Source: Silene latifolia (lineage: Eukaryota; Streptophyta; Magnoliopsida; Caryophyllales; Caryophyllaceae). From it: 64,000 bases of DNA. Position 1 is the first letter of the stretch, and every line of letters begins with the position of its first letter. A program made the translations under genes and the position numbers. The notes under the pieces were generated by a model. That model searched no databases and was not told the DNA's origin. It was given only the letters and a program-made list of their open reading frames with translations. Positions 1 to 11,015 of this stretch are shown here, piece by piece. The DNA is taken from assembly GCF_048544455.1 (NCBI RefSeq), contig NC_133534.1, forward strand, positions 123,280,269 to 123,344,268, in the 5' to 3' direction.

Positions 1-304
1 TATGAACCCATGACACCCTAGTGCTTTTAATCAATTGTTTACACCCCTTATTTTATTCATCTTGCTAGTTTGTTTTCATTGTTATTTTAGTTTAGTGACC
101 TTCTACATCAACCCAATTTGTGACACCCCTAGACACTACTAGTTACAATAGAATTCTCATTTCAATACCCGTCCCTTGAGATCCGACCTTTACTTGCCTC
201 TTTACTAATTGTAGAGTTGTTTGTGAAGTATAAATTGTGTTTTGTATCGACCATTGACCAACGACCACATATACTTAATTGTGAACACCAAATGGCCTCG
301 ATCA
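1..304 (+). repeat. Element A 5' LTR, 3' end only
   Basis: Matches 9297-9600 almost base for base (differences near 172 and 179) and ends ...CTCGATCA directly before the primer-binding site. Only the U5 end is in the window. Confidence 0.9.
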
Positions 305-308
305 AAAA

Positions 309-326
309 TGGCGCGTTGTTCGGGGA
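309..326 (+). other. Primer-binding site, tRNA-Asp type (degenerate)
   Basis: TGGCGCGTTGTTCGGGGA lies four bases after the LTR end. It is a degraded form of the TGGCGCCGTTGCCGGGGA site seen in Athila elements and, better preserved, in D, E and B in this window. Confidence 0.7.
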
Positions 327-444
327 CGGTGTTTAATTGATTTAAGATTTCTTTTATTGTTATTAGTTGTGTCTTTCTTCACCTTGGGGAAGTAAAACTC
401 CTCAAGGTTTGTTCTAATTGTTTTTGAGTTGTTTGATATTTTGC

Positions 445-2339
445 ATGTCTAGAAGGTTACAAGGTGATTTGTTACCTTTTGACCGTGAAATCGAAAGAAC
501 CTTGACGAATAATAGGAGACTTGTTAGGAGGAATTTGAGAGGTGTTGGTGAAGTTGTTCAACCCACTAGTGAGTTTGTCAATCCTTTCGCAATAGAAGGA
601 GAAGAGAACCCATTAAACAATACCACACAAAATCCACCTACAATGCCTAAATTCTCGTCACACTCTATACCCACCGAGGAGAATCTACCAAATGGTACTC
701 CTACACCACAACATCTAACCGGAAATTTTATTGCCAAGTCCGCCTTCATCCAATTAGTTGAGAGGAGCCAATTTGGGGGATGCCTAGTGAAGACCCTCAT
801 TCTCATATGGAAACCTTTTGCGATTATTGTGATGCTATCTCTCAAACGGGCGTGACTCAAGACCAAATTAGATGGGTCTTATTTCCTTTTTCGTTAATCG
901 GCACCGCAAAGCAATGGTTGAAGGGCCTTGATAAGGCCACCCTTGGAATAGATTCTTGGAAGAAGTTAGCTCTAGCTTTCTACAAAAAATTCTACCCACC
1001 GGAAAAGACTAACATGCTAAGAGCTCAAATTACGGGTTTTAAGCAAAGGGATGAAGAATCTTTGTATGAAGCTTGGGAGCGGTTCAAAGGTGTTTGTCGC
1101 TCATGTCCTCACCATGGACTTAGCGAATGGTTTTTGGTACAACAATTTTGGAATGGTTTATATGAAGATTCTAGGAACATTCTCAATATGGGATCAAATG
1201 GAATGTTCACCGAAGTTGATGACAATCAAACATGGAACAAGATTGAGGAAATGACGGTCCATAATTCACAATATAGTAGACCTCGCAAGGCTACTAGAGG
1301 AGGAAAGCATGAAGTGGACTCCGTTACTCAATTGGGTGCTCAACTTAGTGCTCACATTGACACAATCAACTTGAAATTTGAACAAGCTATGGCTAGACTT
1401 GAGGAAAACTCGAAATCATCAAAGCATCATGTCAATGCCATGACGGCATCCTCATCAATCCCAAGTGGGATATGTGAGAATTGTGGAACTTTGGGTCATG
1501 ACCCAAGTGAGTGTAGGGGAACAACCGAACAAGTTAATGCTTTCCAAGCTTACAAAAGTGGTACCCCTTATTCAAATTTGTACAATGAAAACACCAAGTT
1601 CCATCCAAATGTCTCATACAAAAGCCAAAATGTTCAAAACCCTCAAACAACATACACTCCACCACCCATGAGAAACCAAAATCAAAGACCCTTTTACAAT
1701 CAAAACCAAGGTTACCAAAATCAAAATCCATACAATCACCAAAATGACCAAGGTTTTGATGTCCAAAAAGCGGTCCTCCAAATGCAAAAGAATCAACAAG
1801 AATTTTTCACTCAAATGCAAAAAGATAGCCAAGCAAAAGACACCACCATCAACAACATTCTAGCTCACACCAAGATGTTGGAAACACAATTGACTCAACT
1901 AGCATCTTCAAGCTCACAAAGACAAAAGGGGCAATTACCACCTCAAAGTAATCCCCCTAGACATGAAACGGTTAGTGCCATTCACTTGAGAAGTGGTACA
2001 AGGTATGAGGCACCGAAGAAGCAAGTTGAGGATGAAGTTGTGCAAGCTAGTGAAAAGGAAGAAATTGTGCAAAGCCCCAAAGAAGGGGAATCATCAAAAG
2101 AAGAAAGTTCAAAGAAAAATGAAGACAAGGCCAAAGAGAAGGAGCCCATTGTGATTAGAGTTCCTTTTCCAAGTCGTCAAGCCAAGCCCAAATTTGATGA
2201 TCAACTTGGAAAGTTCATGGAGATTGTGAAGAATTTAGAAGTCTCAATTCCTTTCACGGAATTAATCAATCACGTTCCGGCCTATGCAAAGTACATGAAA
2301 GATATCCTCACAAAGAAGAAGTCGATCCAGGAAACTTGA
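445..2339 (+). pseudogene. gag: Element A gag, frameshifted
   Basis: Gag is the structural protein that forms the cytoplasmic virus-like particle. The ATG at 445 opens a frame that stops at 855; a second frame (from about 780) carries the rest, so a one-base loss near 775-780 separates the N-terminal 110 or so codons from the body. The body has the plant gypsy gag core (WLKGLDKATL at about 924, a FYKKFYPPEK segment, PHHGLSEWFL, a TWNKIEEMTVH block). A single zinc knuckle CX2CX4HX4C (CENCGTLGHDPSEC) lies at 1471-1512. An Asn/Gln-rich low-complexity stretch follows, then a Lys/Glu-rich tail. The frame ends in TGA at 2337-2339 just before the protease, which reads in another frame. It is not functional as it stands. 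Confidence 0.85.
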
Positions 2340-2394
2340 TTGTCGCCTTCACTAAGGTGAGTAGTGCAATACTTCAAGGAGTTCACCTCCAAAA

Positions 2395-3174
2395 CTAAAG
2401 GATCCGGGAAGCTTCTCAATACCGTGTACCATTGGCGACACGACGATCAACAAAGCCTTATGTGATCTAGGGGCTAGTGTGAGTGTCATGCCGTACTCGG
2501 TGAGTAAAAGGTTGGGAATGGAAGAGCTTAAATGCACCAATATCACACTCCAAATGGCCGATAGATCGACGAAGACACCATTAGGGATATGAGAAGATGT
2601 CCCCGTACGAATTGGGAAGTTTTTCATCCCGGTGGACTTTGTCATTGTTGATATGGAGGAAGATTCCAACATTCCTATCATCTTAGGAAGACCTTTCCTA
2701 CACACCGCCGGTGCGGTGATTGATGTGAAACATGGAGAGCTCACTCTAGAAGTGGGAGATGAAAGCATAACTTTTAATCTTGACAAAACCATGAGAGCTC
2801 CTCGTTTACATGAGCCATGTTTCATGATCGATCATTATAGCCGAAAAGATGAAAGGAAGAAATCGGAACTCCAATGGAAGAAGAAAGATGAAGATGCTCC
2901 ATTCAAAGAGCAAGTGAATTGTGACAAGGAGAGCTTGCAAAGCTCATCAAAATCAACCAAGGAAGAAGAGGATGGCCTCATTGGCCAAGAGAAGAAATTG
3001 GGAGAGTTGTCTCCATCTAAGCAAGAGATTTTCAATGATCAACTCAATGAAGTTTGTGGTCTTTGGGACGACGAATTTGAAGGGATTTTTAATCCCTACA
3101 TTGGGCATGCCATCGATCATGATCAACAACAAGGGGCACGGTCTATTGAGGACCTCTACCATAATAATGAATAA
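2395..3174 (+). pseudogene. Element A aspartic protease and linker remnant
   Basis: The retropepsin-type active-site motif DLGASVSVMP is encoded at 2464-2493, followed by TLQMADRS. An in-frame TGA at 2590-2592 interrupts the domain. The open frame from 2632 then gives IPIILGRPFLHTAGAVIDVK, the second half of the protease. The tail to 3174 is acidic and lysine-rich (the PR-RT linker of Athila polyproteins) and ends before any RT motif. Element E carries the same order in a better state. The gag stop, the change of frame and the TGA together make this a pseudogene. Confidence 0.8.
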
Positions 3175-4280
3175 GCTTTTGATTACTTTTTCAAGGTGTT
3201 GAGCAACATCAACAACACCTTGAACATGCCCCCTTGACATCTCATCAAGAATGAGAGTTTGGTGGAGTCCTCCTAAACCACCATTTGTAAATATTTCTAA
3301 CTCCCTAACTTACATTTCAATTCTTGTATTGCATTTTTGTCATTTTTGGATTTTCATTTACTTTGATCAAAATAATTGTCATGTAAGAGAGAAGTGAGGG
3401 AGGGACTAACGACTTCAATTGATGTGTAGTGCCTTACCTTAGTGTGGGGATGGGAATTGCCTTGGCTATTCATGCCTTAGTAGTGCCCCCACAATGAAGA
3501 ACACAAGAAATGAAGAAGAATGGAAGAATGGTAAAGGGAAATGCATTGTGCACGAATGGAATGAATCCAGGGTACAAAGGACCGAATCCGAGCGGATTGT
3601 ACCAAATCCGCCCGTCTTCAACAATCCGAGCGTCCTGCTGAGAAGACGCCCGTCCCGAGTGAGCTGAAAATTGAGAATTCTTGATGTTAAAGAATCCGAG
3701 CGGATTTACGGAAAGACGCCCGTCTCATAGAATCCGTCCGTCTTGTGAAGAAGACGCCCGTCTTTCTGTTGAAGAAAACAAAGAAATTTCTCTCGGGATG
3801 AAATCCGTCCGTCCTGCAGCAAATCCGCCCGTCCCATCACAGAAGAATCCGAGCGGATTCCCCAGAATCCGCCCGTCTTTAGGCGAACTTCTGAAAATTT
3901 TGAAGCTGCAGAATCCGCACGGATTGGGCCTAATCCGCACGGATTGCCCCTGCGTTTTCGAAAATTTCGACTTCTTTAAATACCCTCCCACCTTCATTCC
4001 TTCCTTCATTCATTCATAAACACTACCCACAACATCAAAACCCTCATCCTCTCCATCACAAAAACAAAAACCCTCAACAAAATCCACCAAAATCAAATCA
4101 AACCATCCTTCAAACAACAAATCAATCACTCCATCTTCAATAAAAATCAAAACCAAGAACAAAATCTTCAACCTTTGAGTCGATTTTTGATTTCATAAAG
4201 GCAAAGCCTTTCACCTTCATATCGATTTGGGCATCCTACAAATTGAAGATTTTTGATTCTTTTCTTGGTTAGTTCATCAA
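3175..4280 (+). other. Spacer between PR remnant and ORFx in element A
   Basis: No gene. This interval should hold RT, RNase H and integrase in a complete element; instead it has unique AT-rich sequence, the motif array at 3585-3945, and a CA-rich leader (4010-4180) before ORFx. Text near 3240-3420 (overcast by 'TGGTGGAGTCCTCC') matches, in inverse orientation, the segment after element B's integrase at 21770-21860. The deletion therefore appears to join the PR linker directly to sequence downstream of integrase. Confidence 0.7.
3585..3945 (+). repeat. Paired quasi-palindrome array (AATCCGAGCGGATT type), element A spacer
   Basis: Fourteen units of the form AATCCG-NN-CGGATT, AATCCGCCCGTC or AAGACGCCCGTC start at 3585/3605, 3623/3643, 3693/3713, 3731/3751, 3802/3822, 3846/3866 and 3912/3932. 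Every pair is exactly 20 bp start to start. The first two pairs and the next two form quartets with the same 20-18-20 spacing. The same unit family occurs in the A and B LTRs and after B's integrase. Confidence 0.9.
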
Positions 4281-5876
4281 ATGGCAAGGACAAAGGGAGC
4301 AACAAAGGCACCAAAGGCAAAGGCTCTCTCTCAAAGGCAAAAAGCTCTCCAAACAAAGAAAGCTTTAGCAATGGTGGTATCAACACCAAACTTAGAAGTG
4401 CCACAACAACAACAAATTTCTATGGGAGCATCACCTTCTACTCCGGTAATCGATCAACTCTTGTATTATCCGGAGGTAACTTTTATTTCCGATACCCATA
4501 GAAATACATTTGTCAAGTTTGCTATGAAATCAATTCAATCCACCAAATTCATATGTGAAGATGCCTTGGAGAAATTGGGTGTTCTTGAACAAACAAAAGC
4601 CTTTTTCAATGCCATGGGTTTGAAGAAATTATTTGAAATAAAGGAATCGACATACCCTTCCCTTGTCTTGGAATTCTTAAGTTCTTTAAAAGTTACCAAA
4701 GTTGAGGATAGGGAAAATCTTGAGTTTCGTCTAGCTAACATTAGTAGACGCATTACCTTTAAGGAATTAGGTGAAATTTTGGGTCTTAGCGATGAATCGA
4801 GATATCTTAAGCATTATGGAAAGTATGACCCCGAGCCTCTTTGGGAGGCAATCTCCGGGAAGAAATTTGATGATTTTCATGCTTGTCGTGCTCTTTTGGT
4901 CCATCATCCGAGCATAAGAGTATGGCACAAAGTTGTGGGAAATACCATAATTGCTAGGAAAGACACCAATCATTTCACAAGACTTGATTTTATCCTCCTT
5001 GAATCGGCTTTGAATGTCGGAAGAATCCATACCAAGCCTTTCAATTCTTTGAGGCTATTGGTTGATAGATGGCTTAATGTTGATAATGGGAAGAAGGGTA
5101 CAACCGTTATTGTTAATGGCGGCCTAGTCACGGTCCTAGCCAAGCACTTTAATCCTAATTTCAATAAGGATAGCAAGTACAAGGCAAAGGAAGGTGGCCA
5201 TCTTATTGATATGCCTATTATGATCAACAAGTTCAAGTGGGTTGCCCAAAACCCCCTTGACACTAAATATGGATGGCTAACTAGTGAAGCTAGATCGTTC
5301 ACTTTACCCGCGAAGATTTGTCGTCTAAGTGTCCACCGGACCAACTATCTACTTCCCCTATCCGAAGAAGCCGAGTATATCATTCAACAACAAAAGGGTG
5401 ATCATGAAACCCCCTCCTCTTCCATTGTTATACCGCCTTACCCCTTTGTGTATGAAGAGTTCAAACCGGAAGGAGTTGAAATTGGGAAAGACTATGTCAC
5501 TCTTCTTATGCAAGCCATGCACAAGCAAGCTTATGAAGATCGGAAGAATGCATATTTGGCTCAATATCCTCCCCTCCTACATTTAGCTAGGCAAGGACTC
5601 CTTGATCCATCTTGTCCTTTGCCTAGTTGGGCGGATAAAGAAGCCTTATTTCCGGGTGCATCTAGGGACGTGGTGGAAGACAATGAGGTTGTTGGAAATG
5701 GTGAAGAATTTGATGATAATATTGAGGAAGACGCAAGTGGAGATGAAGAAAGAGATGGTGAAGATGATGATGAACAAGATGAGGAAGAAAGTGAAGAAGA
5801 AAGTGCCAAGGAAAGTGGCAATGTGACCACTTCTCATGAGGGAAGTGATGATGATGATAGCATGATGGAGGACTAG
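4281..5876 (+). CDS. ORFx: Athila-type extra ORF downstream of pol (531 aa)
   Basis: Intact 531-codon frame from ATG 4281 to TAG. It sits where Athila elements carry their extra ('env-like' or ORF1-like) gene, between pol and the 3' LTR. The basic N-terminus (about residues 1-30, many Lys/Arg/Gln) could serve nuclear or nucleic-acid contact. A globular core (about 60-370) has conserved blocks such as ANISRRITFKELGEILGL, DPEPLWEAISG, RALLVHHPSIRVWHKVVGNT and IVNGGLVTVLAKHFNP. The last 80 residues are strongly acidic (Glu/Asp runs). I see no signal peptide or clear membrane segment, so nothing here supports an envelope role. B (19420-20963) and E (47610-49106) carry recognisable relatives. An AG after a pyrimidine-rich tract (4271-4272) lies 8 nt before the ATG and could be a splice acceptor. 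Molecular function unknown. Confidence 0.85.
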   Translation: MARTKGATKAPKAKALSQRQKALQTKKALAMVVSTPNLEVPQQQQISMGASPSTPVIDQLLYYPEVTFISDTHRNTFVKFAMKSIQSTKFICEDALEKLGVLEQTKAFFNAMGLKKLFEIKESTYPSLVLEFLSSLKVTKVEDRENLEFRLANISRRITFKELGEILGLSDESRYLKHYGKYDPEPLWEAISGKKFDDFHACRALLVHHPSIRVWHKVVGNTIIARKDTNHFTRLDFILLESALNVGRIHTKPFNSLRLLVDRWLNVDNGKKGTTVIVNGGLVTVLAKHFNPNFNKDSKYKAKEGGHLIDMPIMINKFKWVAQNPLDTKYGWLTSEARSFTLPAKICRLSVHRTNYLLPLSEEAEYIIQQQKGDHETPSSSIVIPPYPFVYEEFKPEGVEIGKDYVTLLMQAMHKQAYEDRKNAYLAQYPPLLHLARQGLLDPSCPLPSWADKEALFPGASRDVVEDNEVVGNGEEFDDNIEEDASGDEERDGEDDDEQDEEESEEESAKESGNVTTSHEGSDDDDSMMED

Positions 5877-7841
5877 CAAGCCTTGGAGACTCCTACACTC
5901 CCATGGTTTGTGTCTATATCTCTTTGTACTTTATTTAATTTTGATCATTGTTGGTTTAGTCCTAGCAACATCAAAGGACTCACACCTCGGTACCATTGAG
6001 GTGTTCTTCTTTTATTGTTCCCATTTGTAAAATCCAAAATGACAATCTAGTTTCATGCATAGCATAGTGTGTGCATGAACTACCCCAATGCTTTGACATT
6101 AGCAATAGTGTCTCATTTGGTTTGGGGAAGTTGATGCATACACAACGGGAGGTAATCTAAATTATCCTCTCCGTCATAACAAAAACCATGCATCATGTAG
6201 TATAGCTTAGTGTAGAATTGCATTTAGTATAGAAATCATGCATCATCTTTGCATAATTTCCATCATTTTGGCCATTGAGGACAATGCCCATATTAGTGTG
6301 GGGATGGGAATTCTAACACTTAACTTTTATTCAAAAACCCATAAAAATTGAAAAATTTCAAAAACCATAAAAATTTGAAAAATTGAAAAACCAAAAACAA
6401 GTTCATTTCCTTTGTATATATTGTCTTGTATATATTGTGTTTGTTTTATCCTTGTTCACTTTGATTGACTACGCCACATCCGAGACATGAGGATATTGAA
6501 GACCGCATGGTATGATCTTTCCAATCTCCTTTTTCCTCTTTATGTTAATGACTATGTGGCTTTATTTTGATTGATGCGGTAAAAACAATGTGAACTTAGG
6601 ATTGCATTTAGTTTATATGGCATATTAGTTGGTAGAATCATTTGCATTAGGATGTTTATATGCTAGTTGCATCATGGCATGTAGTTTGCATGTTAGAAAA
6701 ATTTTGCGAAACCGTCTACTTGGGAAGCTTGACAAGTGTATATAGGCCCTAGTAGATGCTTTTTATTCTTAAGACTTTGCTTGTTAGAATGCTTGTAAAA
6801 CACCCTAGGATGTGTCATGCTAGTATCCTTTGACCCATGGTTTAAGGCCTAGTCAAGAGTACCTTGTGGTGTGATAACTCCTTGGCTACCGTTTATTCCA
6901 AGGTGACCCTTGAAACCATGCACCCATACATCCATCATCCATGTTCTACCATATTTTTGTCATCAAAGGGAATGGGCACAAAAAGAAATTGTTCAAAAAT
7001 TTGAGTTCAATGAAATGAAAAGTGAAAGAAAGTTTGCAAAAATGCATCAAAAGAAAAGAGGAGCAAAAATAGAACTCCTAAAGCTTCAAATACAAGGCAC
7101 CCTCGTTACTAATTGGGGTGACTTTGAAAATGTTCAAAAAGAAATGCAAAAAAAGTTGTCAAGTATTGAAATGCCAAAAATCAAAAAGAAATGGCAAGAA
7201 AGTGTTCTCAAATGTCAAATGCCACATGAAATTGGGGGGAAAAACAAAAACAAAAGCAAACTCCCAAAATGAAACTCAATTACTATCGATCCCTTTATCC
7301 ATCATATCCATTTTTGTGCATGGTAGAGAGGGGACGACCCTTCTTCTTGTCTAGGCAAGAGGGGGAATTCCGCGATCCTCCAGTGTTTCTAACACCATAG
7401 GGAGTCTACTCTTGACAAAAGCATTTAACGATTGAGGACAAAGGTACCCTAGCTTGACACAACTTGGAGGTGATTTATTGGTATCCTTCTAGGCTTAGTA
7501 GTTTGAACAAATTGCATCTATGAAGGATTGTGTACCCTTGAATTGCTTCCCTTGTAGATAATTTCCGCCACTTGATGAGAGAGTGGCTATTCTTTTTGTA
7601 GATGCATCCATTATGTGATTTTATGTGCTTTAATGTTTGGATGTGTCGCCATTTTGGCAAGACCCACCTTGCCTTGCAAGAAGGCATCCTACCTCATGGT
7701 TGTCTTGTTGTGAGTTGAAGGGGCGGAGTGAGACCCGCTAATTGTCTCATATCGGCTATTATTATTAGGATAGGTTAGTTTTGGTCCTAGTCTTTGTCAC
7801 CTCTTTACTCGGGACGAGCAAAGGTTCGGTTTGGGGATATT
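5877..7841 (+). other. Element A 3' internal non-coding region
   Basis: Nearly 2 kb without a supportable gene. It contains an AT-rich stretch with repeated AAAAATTGAAAAA-like text (6330-6400) and a conserved run up to the LTR. The inverse complement of much of it occurs at 17282-19400 in element B, so it is a shared family 3' region. The last bases before the LTR (GGTTTGGGGATATT) hold the G-rich segment expected of a polypurine tract. A 120-codon Lys-rich frame at 6910-7272 has no family resemblance. Confidence 0.7.
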
Positions 7842-8188
7842 TGATGTGACCATAATTAGCGCATATTTAGCCCCCGAATTAGCCTTGTTCCCATGCTTTT
7901 TAGTGCCTATTTGGGTCATTTCTTGTCTTTAGTTCTTTGTTTTGCATATTCTTTGAGATTTTGATCCCTTGGTAGGAAAGGAGTAAGAATCTTGCATTTT
8001 CATGGCAAAACGAGGCTAAATTGATTGTATTCAATGACCAAGCATCAAGAAGAGACAAGACTAGAAGGCCTTTGTACATATTATAGTAGAAGAACAATGT
8101 TGAGAAAGGATCCTTGCGTCCCCAAGGAAATCCCCAAGGAATTTATGAAGAAAAGGGAAGAAAAGAAGAAGAATTGAAGCTGACCAAC

Positions 8189-8356
8189 AATCCGAGCGGA
8201 TTGCAGACAATCCGCCCGTCCGGCCCAAAGACAATCCGAGCGTCCCTCCTTGGAATCCGCTCGGATTCCCCCTCAACAATCCGAGCGTCCCTCTCCTGAA
8301 TCCGCTCGGATTGCACAGCCCAAATCCGGCCGTTCCGACTCTAATCCGCACGGATT
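8189..8356 (+). repeat. Paired quasi-palindrome array in element A U3
   Basis: Units start at 8189/8209, 8233/8254, 8279/8299 and 8323/8343: three pairs at 20 bp and one at 21 bp. They are variants of AATCCGAGCGGATT (for example AATCCGCTCGGATT and AATCCGGCCGTTCC). The array ends about 145 bp upstream of the TATA box. Confidence 0.88.
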
Positions 8357-8501
8357 CCTGCACAGCACGGATTTCATTCTTCAAGCTACGAAAAGAGAAG
8401 CCCTTCTCTCAGAAAATACCGGGTCCTCCTTGCTCAACTTAAAAAGTGTAATTACTAGTTTAGCCCTTAGTTAACCCTAATGCATCCTCCCTAATTTTCA
8501 C

Positions 8502-8509
8502 TATAAATA
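8502..8509 (+). promoter_or_regulatory. TATA box of element A LTR promoter
   Basis: TATAAATA inside CACTATAAATACCCC, about 660 bp into the LTR and downstream of the U3 array. The same box is present in both B LTRs (minus strand). Confidence 0.7.
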
Positions 8510-10895
8510 CCCCATTAGTCTAATTAGAGGAGCATGTTCTTCTTATCAATATTTAGAGTAGTTAATATCAATCAAATCTCTCTTCAATATTGTAATCAAG
8601 TATTAATCAAGTTTTAATCCAAGTTTTAGTTCTTTAATCTCTCTCTTGTTCTTCCTTTATTTTGGGTAATTAGAAGATTATTGGGTTTATTGGGAGATTG
8701 ACAACCTTCCATCAATCATCAAGTTCTTCTATTATTCTTTGCATTATTATTTTGGAATCATTAGTAGGTATAATCTCTTAATCCCTTTTTAATTATTGTT
8801 AATTACTTTCATTTATTCATCATGTTTCATATTGTTGGTATGATTGACAACCTTGCTAGCATGATCAACATGATAATGAGTGAGTAGTCTCTTAGCTAGG
8901 GTTTAATGGGTGATTAGGGGAAACCAACATGGGGGATGATTCATGCTTAAATCAATATGCTTTCATATCTTATTTGCTTGCTTGTTTTGATCTTAATACA
9001 TGCACATGTTATATTTGATGAAATGCTAAGCCTATGAATCCTTGCATTTACTATCATCTCCTATCTTTTCAATGAGACTTGTAAGACATAACCCAACTCG
9101 AGTCTTGTTAGACCATGCATGTGTTGAGTAGGAAAGATTAAGTCGACTTGTAGGTGTTGTACAATCTAATCGATTCGGCTCCGGGACCCAAACTTTCCTA
9201 GGATTGTAAGACATAACCCAACTCAATCCATCACAACAATAATTGCTTGCTTATAATTTGAGAACATGTTTGTATGATCATATCCCATGATTCCCCTATG
9301 AACCCATGACACCCTAGTGCTTTTAATCAATTGTTTACACCCCTTATTTTATTCATCTTGCTAGTTTGTTTTCATTGTTATTTTAGTTTAGTGACCTTCT
9401 ACATCAACCCAATTTGTGACACCCCTAGACACTACTAGTTACAATAGAATTCTCATTTCAATACCCATCCCTTGGGATCCGACCTTTACTTGCCTCTTTA
9501 CTAATTGTAGAGTTGTTTGTGAAGTATAAATTGTGTTTTGTATCGACCATTGACCAACGACCACATATACTTAATTGTGAACACCAAATGGCCTCGATCA
9601 TCTATCATATCTCTTCCTCTACCCTTTTCCTGTGACAATAAGAATTGGTTTGGGACATTTTTTAAAATGACAACAACCACACGTTCCAAGTCGATGTGAG
9701 TACACTTAAATGATGTTCCATTCTAAGTTGTAGAGGACCTGAAACTCCGTGTTCTTTTCTTACCTATTCTATGTCTGGCAATAGAAACCACAATATACCC
9801 CAGTTTAGGACGAGCATATCTTAAGAGATTCTAGGACGAATCCAGAACATCTCCCTTGTTGACAATCTATGACAGAAGGCAAGCCCATTCCCCACAATAA
9901 ATAACCCGTGTTATTAAAGACCAACCCCATTTCACACCAAAGGCTCTAGTCTAATCCAAATCCATGGTAGCAATCAAATCCAAGATTATACGAGCCACGA
10001 TCAAAGACAAAGGCTCAATCAAGAGAAACTGAGGTCAATATCCGAAGCCGTAGTTATGCCTATAGCCCAAGACAAAAGAGACAAAAGAAGAAGGCTCAAT
10101 CAAGCAAGTCAAGTCAATATCCAAAGGCAATGTTATTTTCAAAAACCTGATCAAAAATCTGAGCAGAAATCCAAGATATACCCTAGACCAAGAATCCAAA
10201 TCTGAATCAAGAACAAGCCTGAAATCAAATGCTATACAGAATACTGCTGAAGTCTAGGTAGAATCAAGACATCAATGAAGCTGGCCGGCTAGCACCCGCA
10301 CTAAGCCTTTCACACATCACACCCTAAGTCCTTCTCGAGACCGTTACAGGGATATAGTTAGGAATTTTGAGAATCCTCTCAAGCTTGTCAAATATACCCA
10401 TCCTTTAGGGCCAAGATATGGAAACTTGAACCCACGTCATTTTAACCTACCTTTATGTGCTCATGCTACATCAAGCCAAGAGACTCCATTTCCAAGCCAC
10501 ATTACAAGCCATAATCCCTATCAAGCCTTAACACCATAAAATCAAGCTCCAGAGATTTGTTCATCAAAGCCTTTTATGTCCGAGCTTCATATTCCAAATA
10601 TCCAATCCAGTTTCACCTTGACCCATACACGGAGTTTTCAAATACTTTGCTACCTAGGACGGGACATACCCATATCATCCTTAGGGTCCACTAAGTGTGC
10701 TCACATTACAAGGAAATTTTTACAAAATTTGTTATACCTCGTTGGTCTATGATTAGAGGGAGTTATCTCAAATCGATTCTTTGAGTTACCAAAGGAATAT
10801 TACCCTTGTGACCCCTGCACTGTAAGGCCCTAACAACATAAGCTTAGGCACACACCTGAACTATGAGCATGGTTTGATTTCACCTCTTCAGGTGG

Positions 10896-11015
10896 ATACG
10901 TAGGCAGTCCTTTCTTACACAAGAAGGATACGACCACAACACCCAAACAAAATTAACCAAACCTCAGAACTACGATCTGGTTTGATTTCACTTCATGTGA
11001 ATACGTAGGCAGTCC
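10896..11015 (+). repeat. Duplicated ATACGTAGGCAGTCC box
   Basis: Two copies 105 bp apart (10896-10910, 11001-11015), each preceded by GGTTTGATTTCAC and a short spacer. Consistent with the conserved 3' region of Tat/Ogre retroelements; role unknown. Confidence 0.6.

Larger units (their letters stand above)
1..9600 (+). mobile_element. Element A: partial Athila-like Ty3/gypsy retroelement, RT/IN-less
   Basis: The first 304 bases recur at 9297-9600 with about two mismatches, so they are the end of a 5' LTR and the end of the matching 3' LTR (7842-9600). Between them lie a degenerate tRNA-Asp-type primer site, a frameshifted gag, a broken protease region, a motif-rich spacer and an intact ORF after the pol position. 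Reverse transcriptase, RNase H and integrase are absent: after the protease-linker reading frame ends at 3174 the sequence goes straight to spacer. The gag, PR and extra-ORF sequences resemble those of plant Athila elements and of elements B and E here. The 5' LTR start and target duplication lie outside the window. The near-identical LTRs suggest a recent insertion, so the element was probably mobilised in trans. Confidence 0.85.
7842..9600 (+). repeat. Element A 3' LTR (about 1.76 kb)
   Basis: Begins TGATGTGACCATAATTAGCG and ends CTCGATCA. The start matches the ends of both B LTRs in inverse orientation. It contains four palindrome pairs (8189-8356) and a TATA box at 8502. The last 304 bases equal the 5' LTR fragment at 1-304. 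Confidence 0.9.

Noticed and set aside
558..866. Minus-strand frame opposite gag of A
   Set aside because: Shadow of the gag coding strand.
5561..5830. Ser-rich minus-strand frame
   Set aside because: Antisense of the acidic tail of ORFx.
4281..5876. ORFx as a retroviral envelope gene
   Set aside because: The position matches the so-called env-like slot, but I see no signal peptide, transmembrane helix or cleavage site in A or E.
6910..7272. 120-codon Lys-rich frame in A's 3' region
   Set aside because: Low complexity, no recognised domain, and the B counterpart region is not open.
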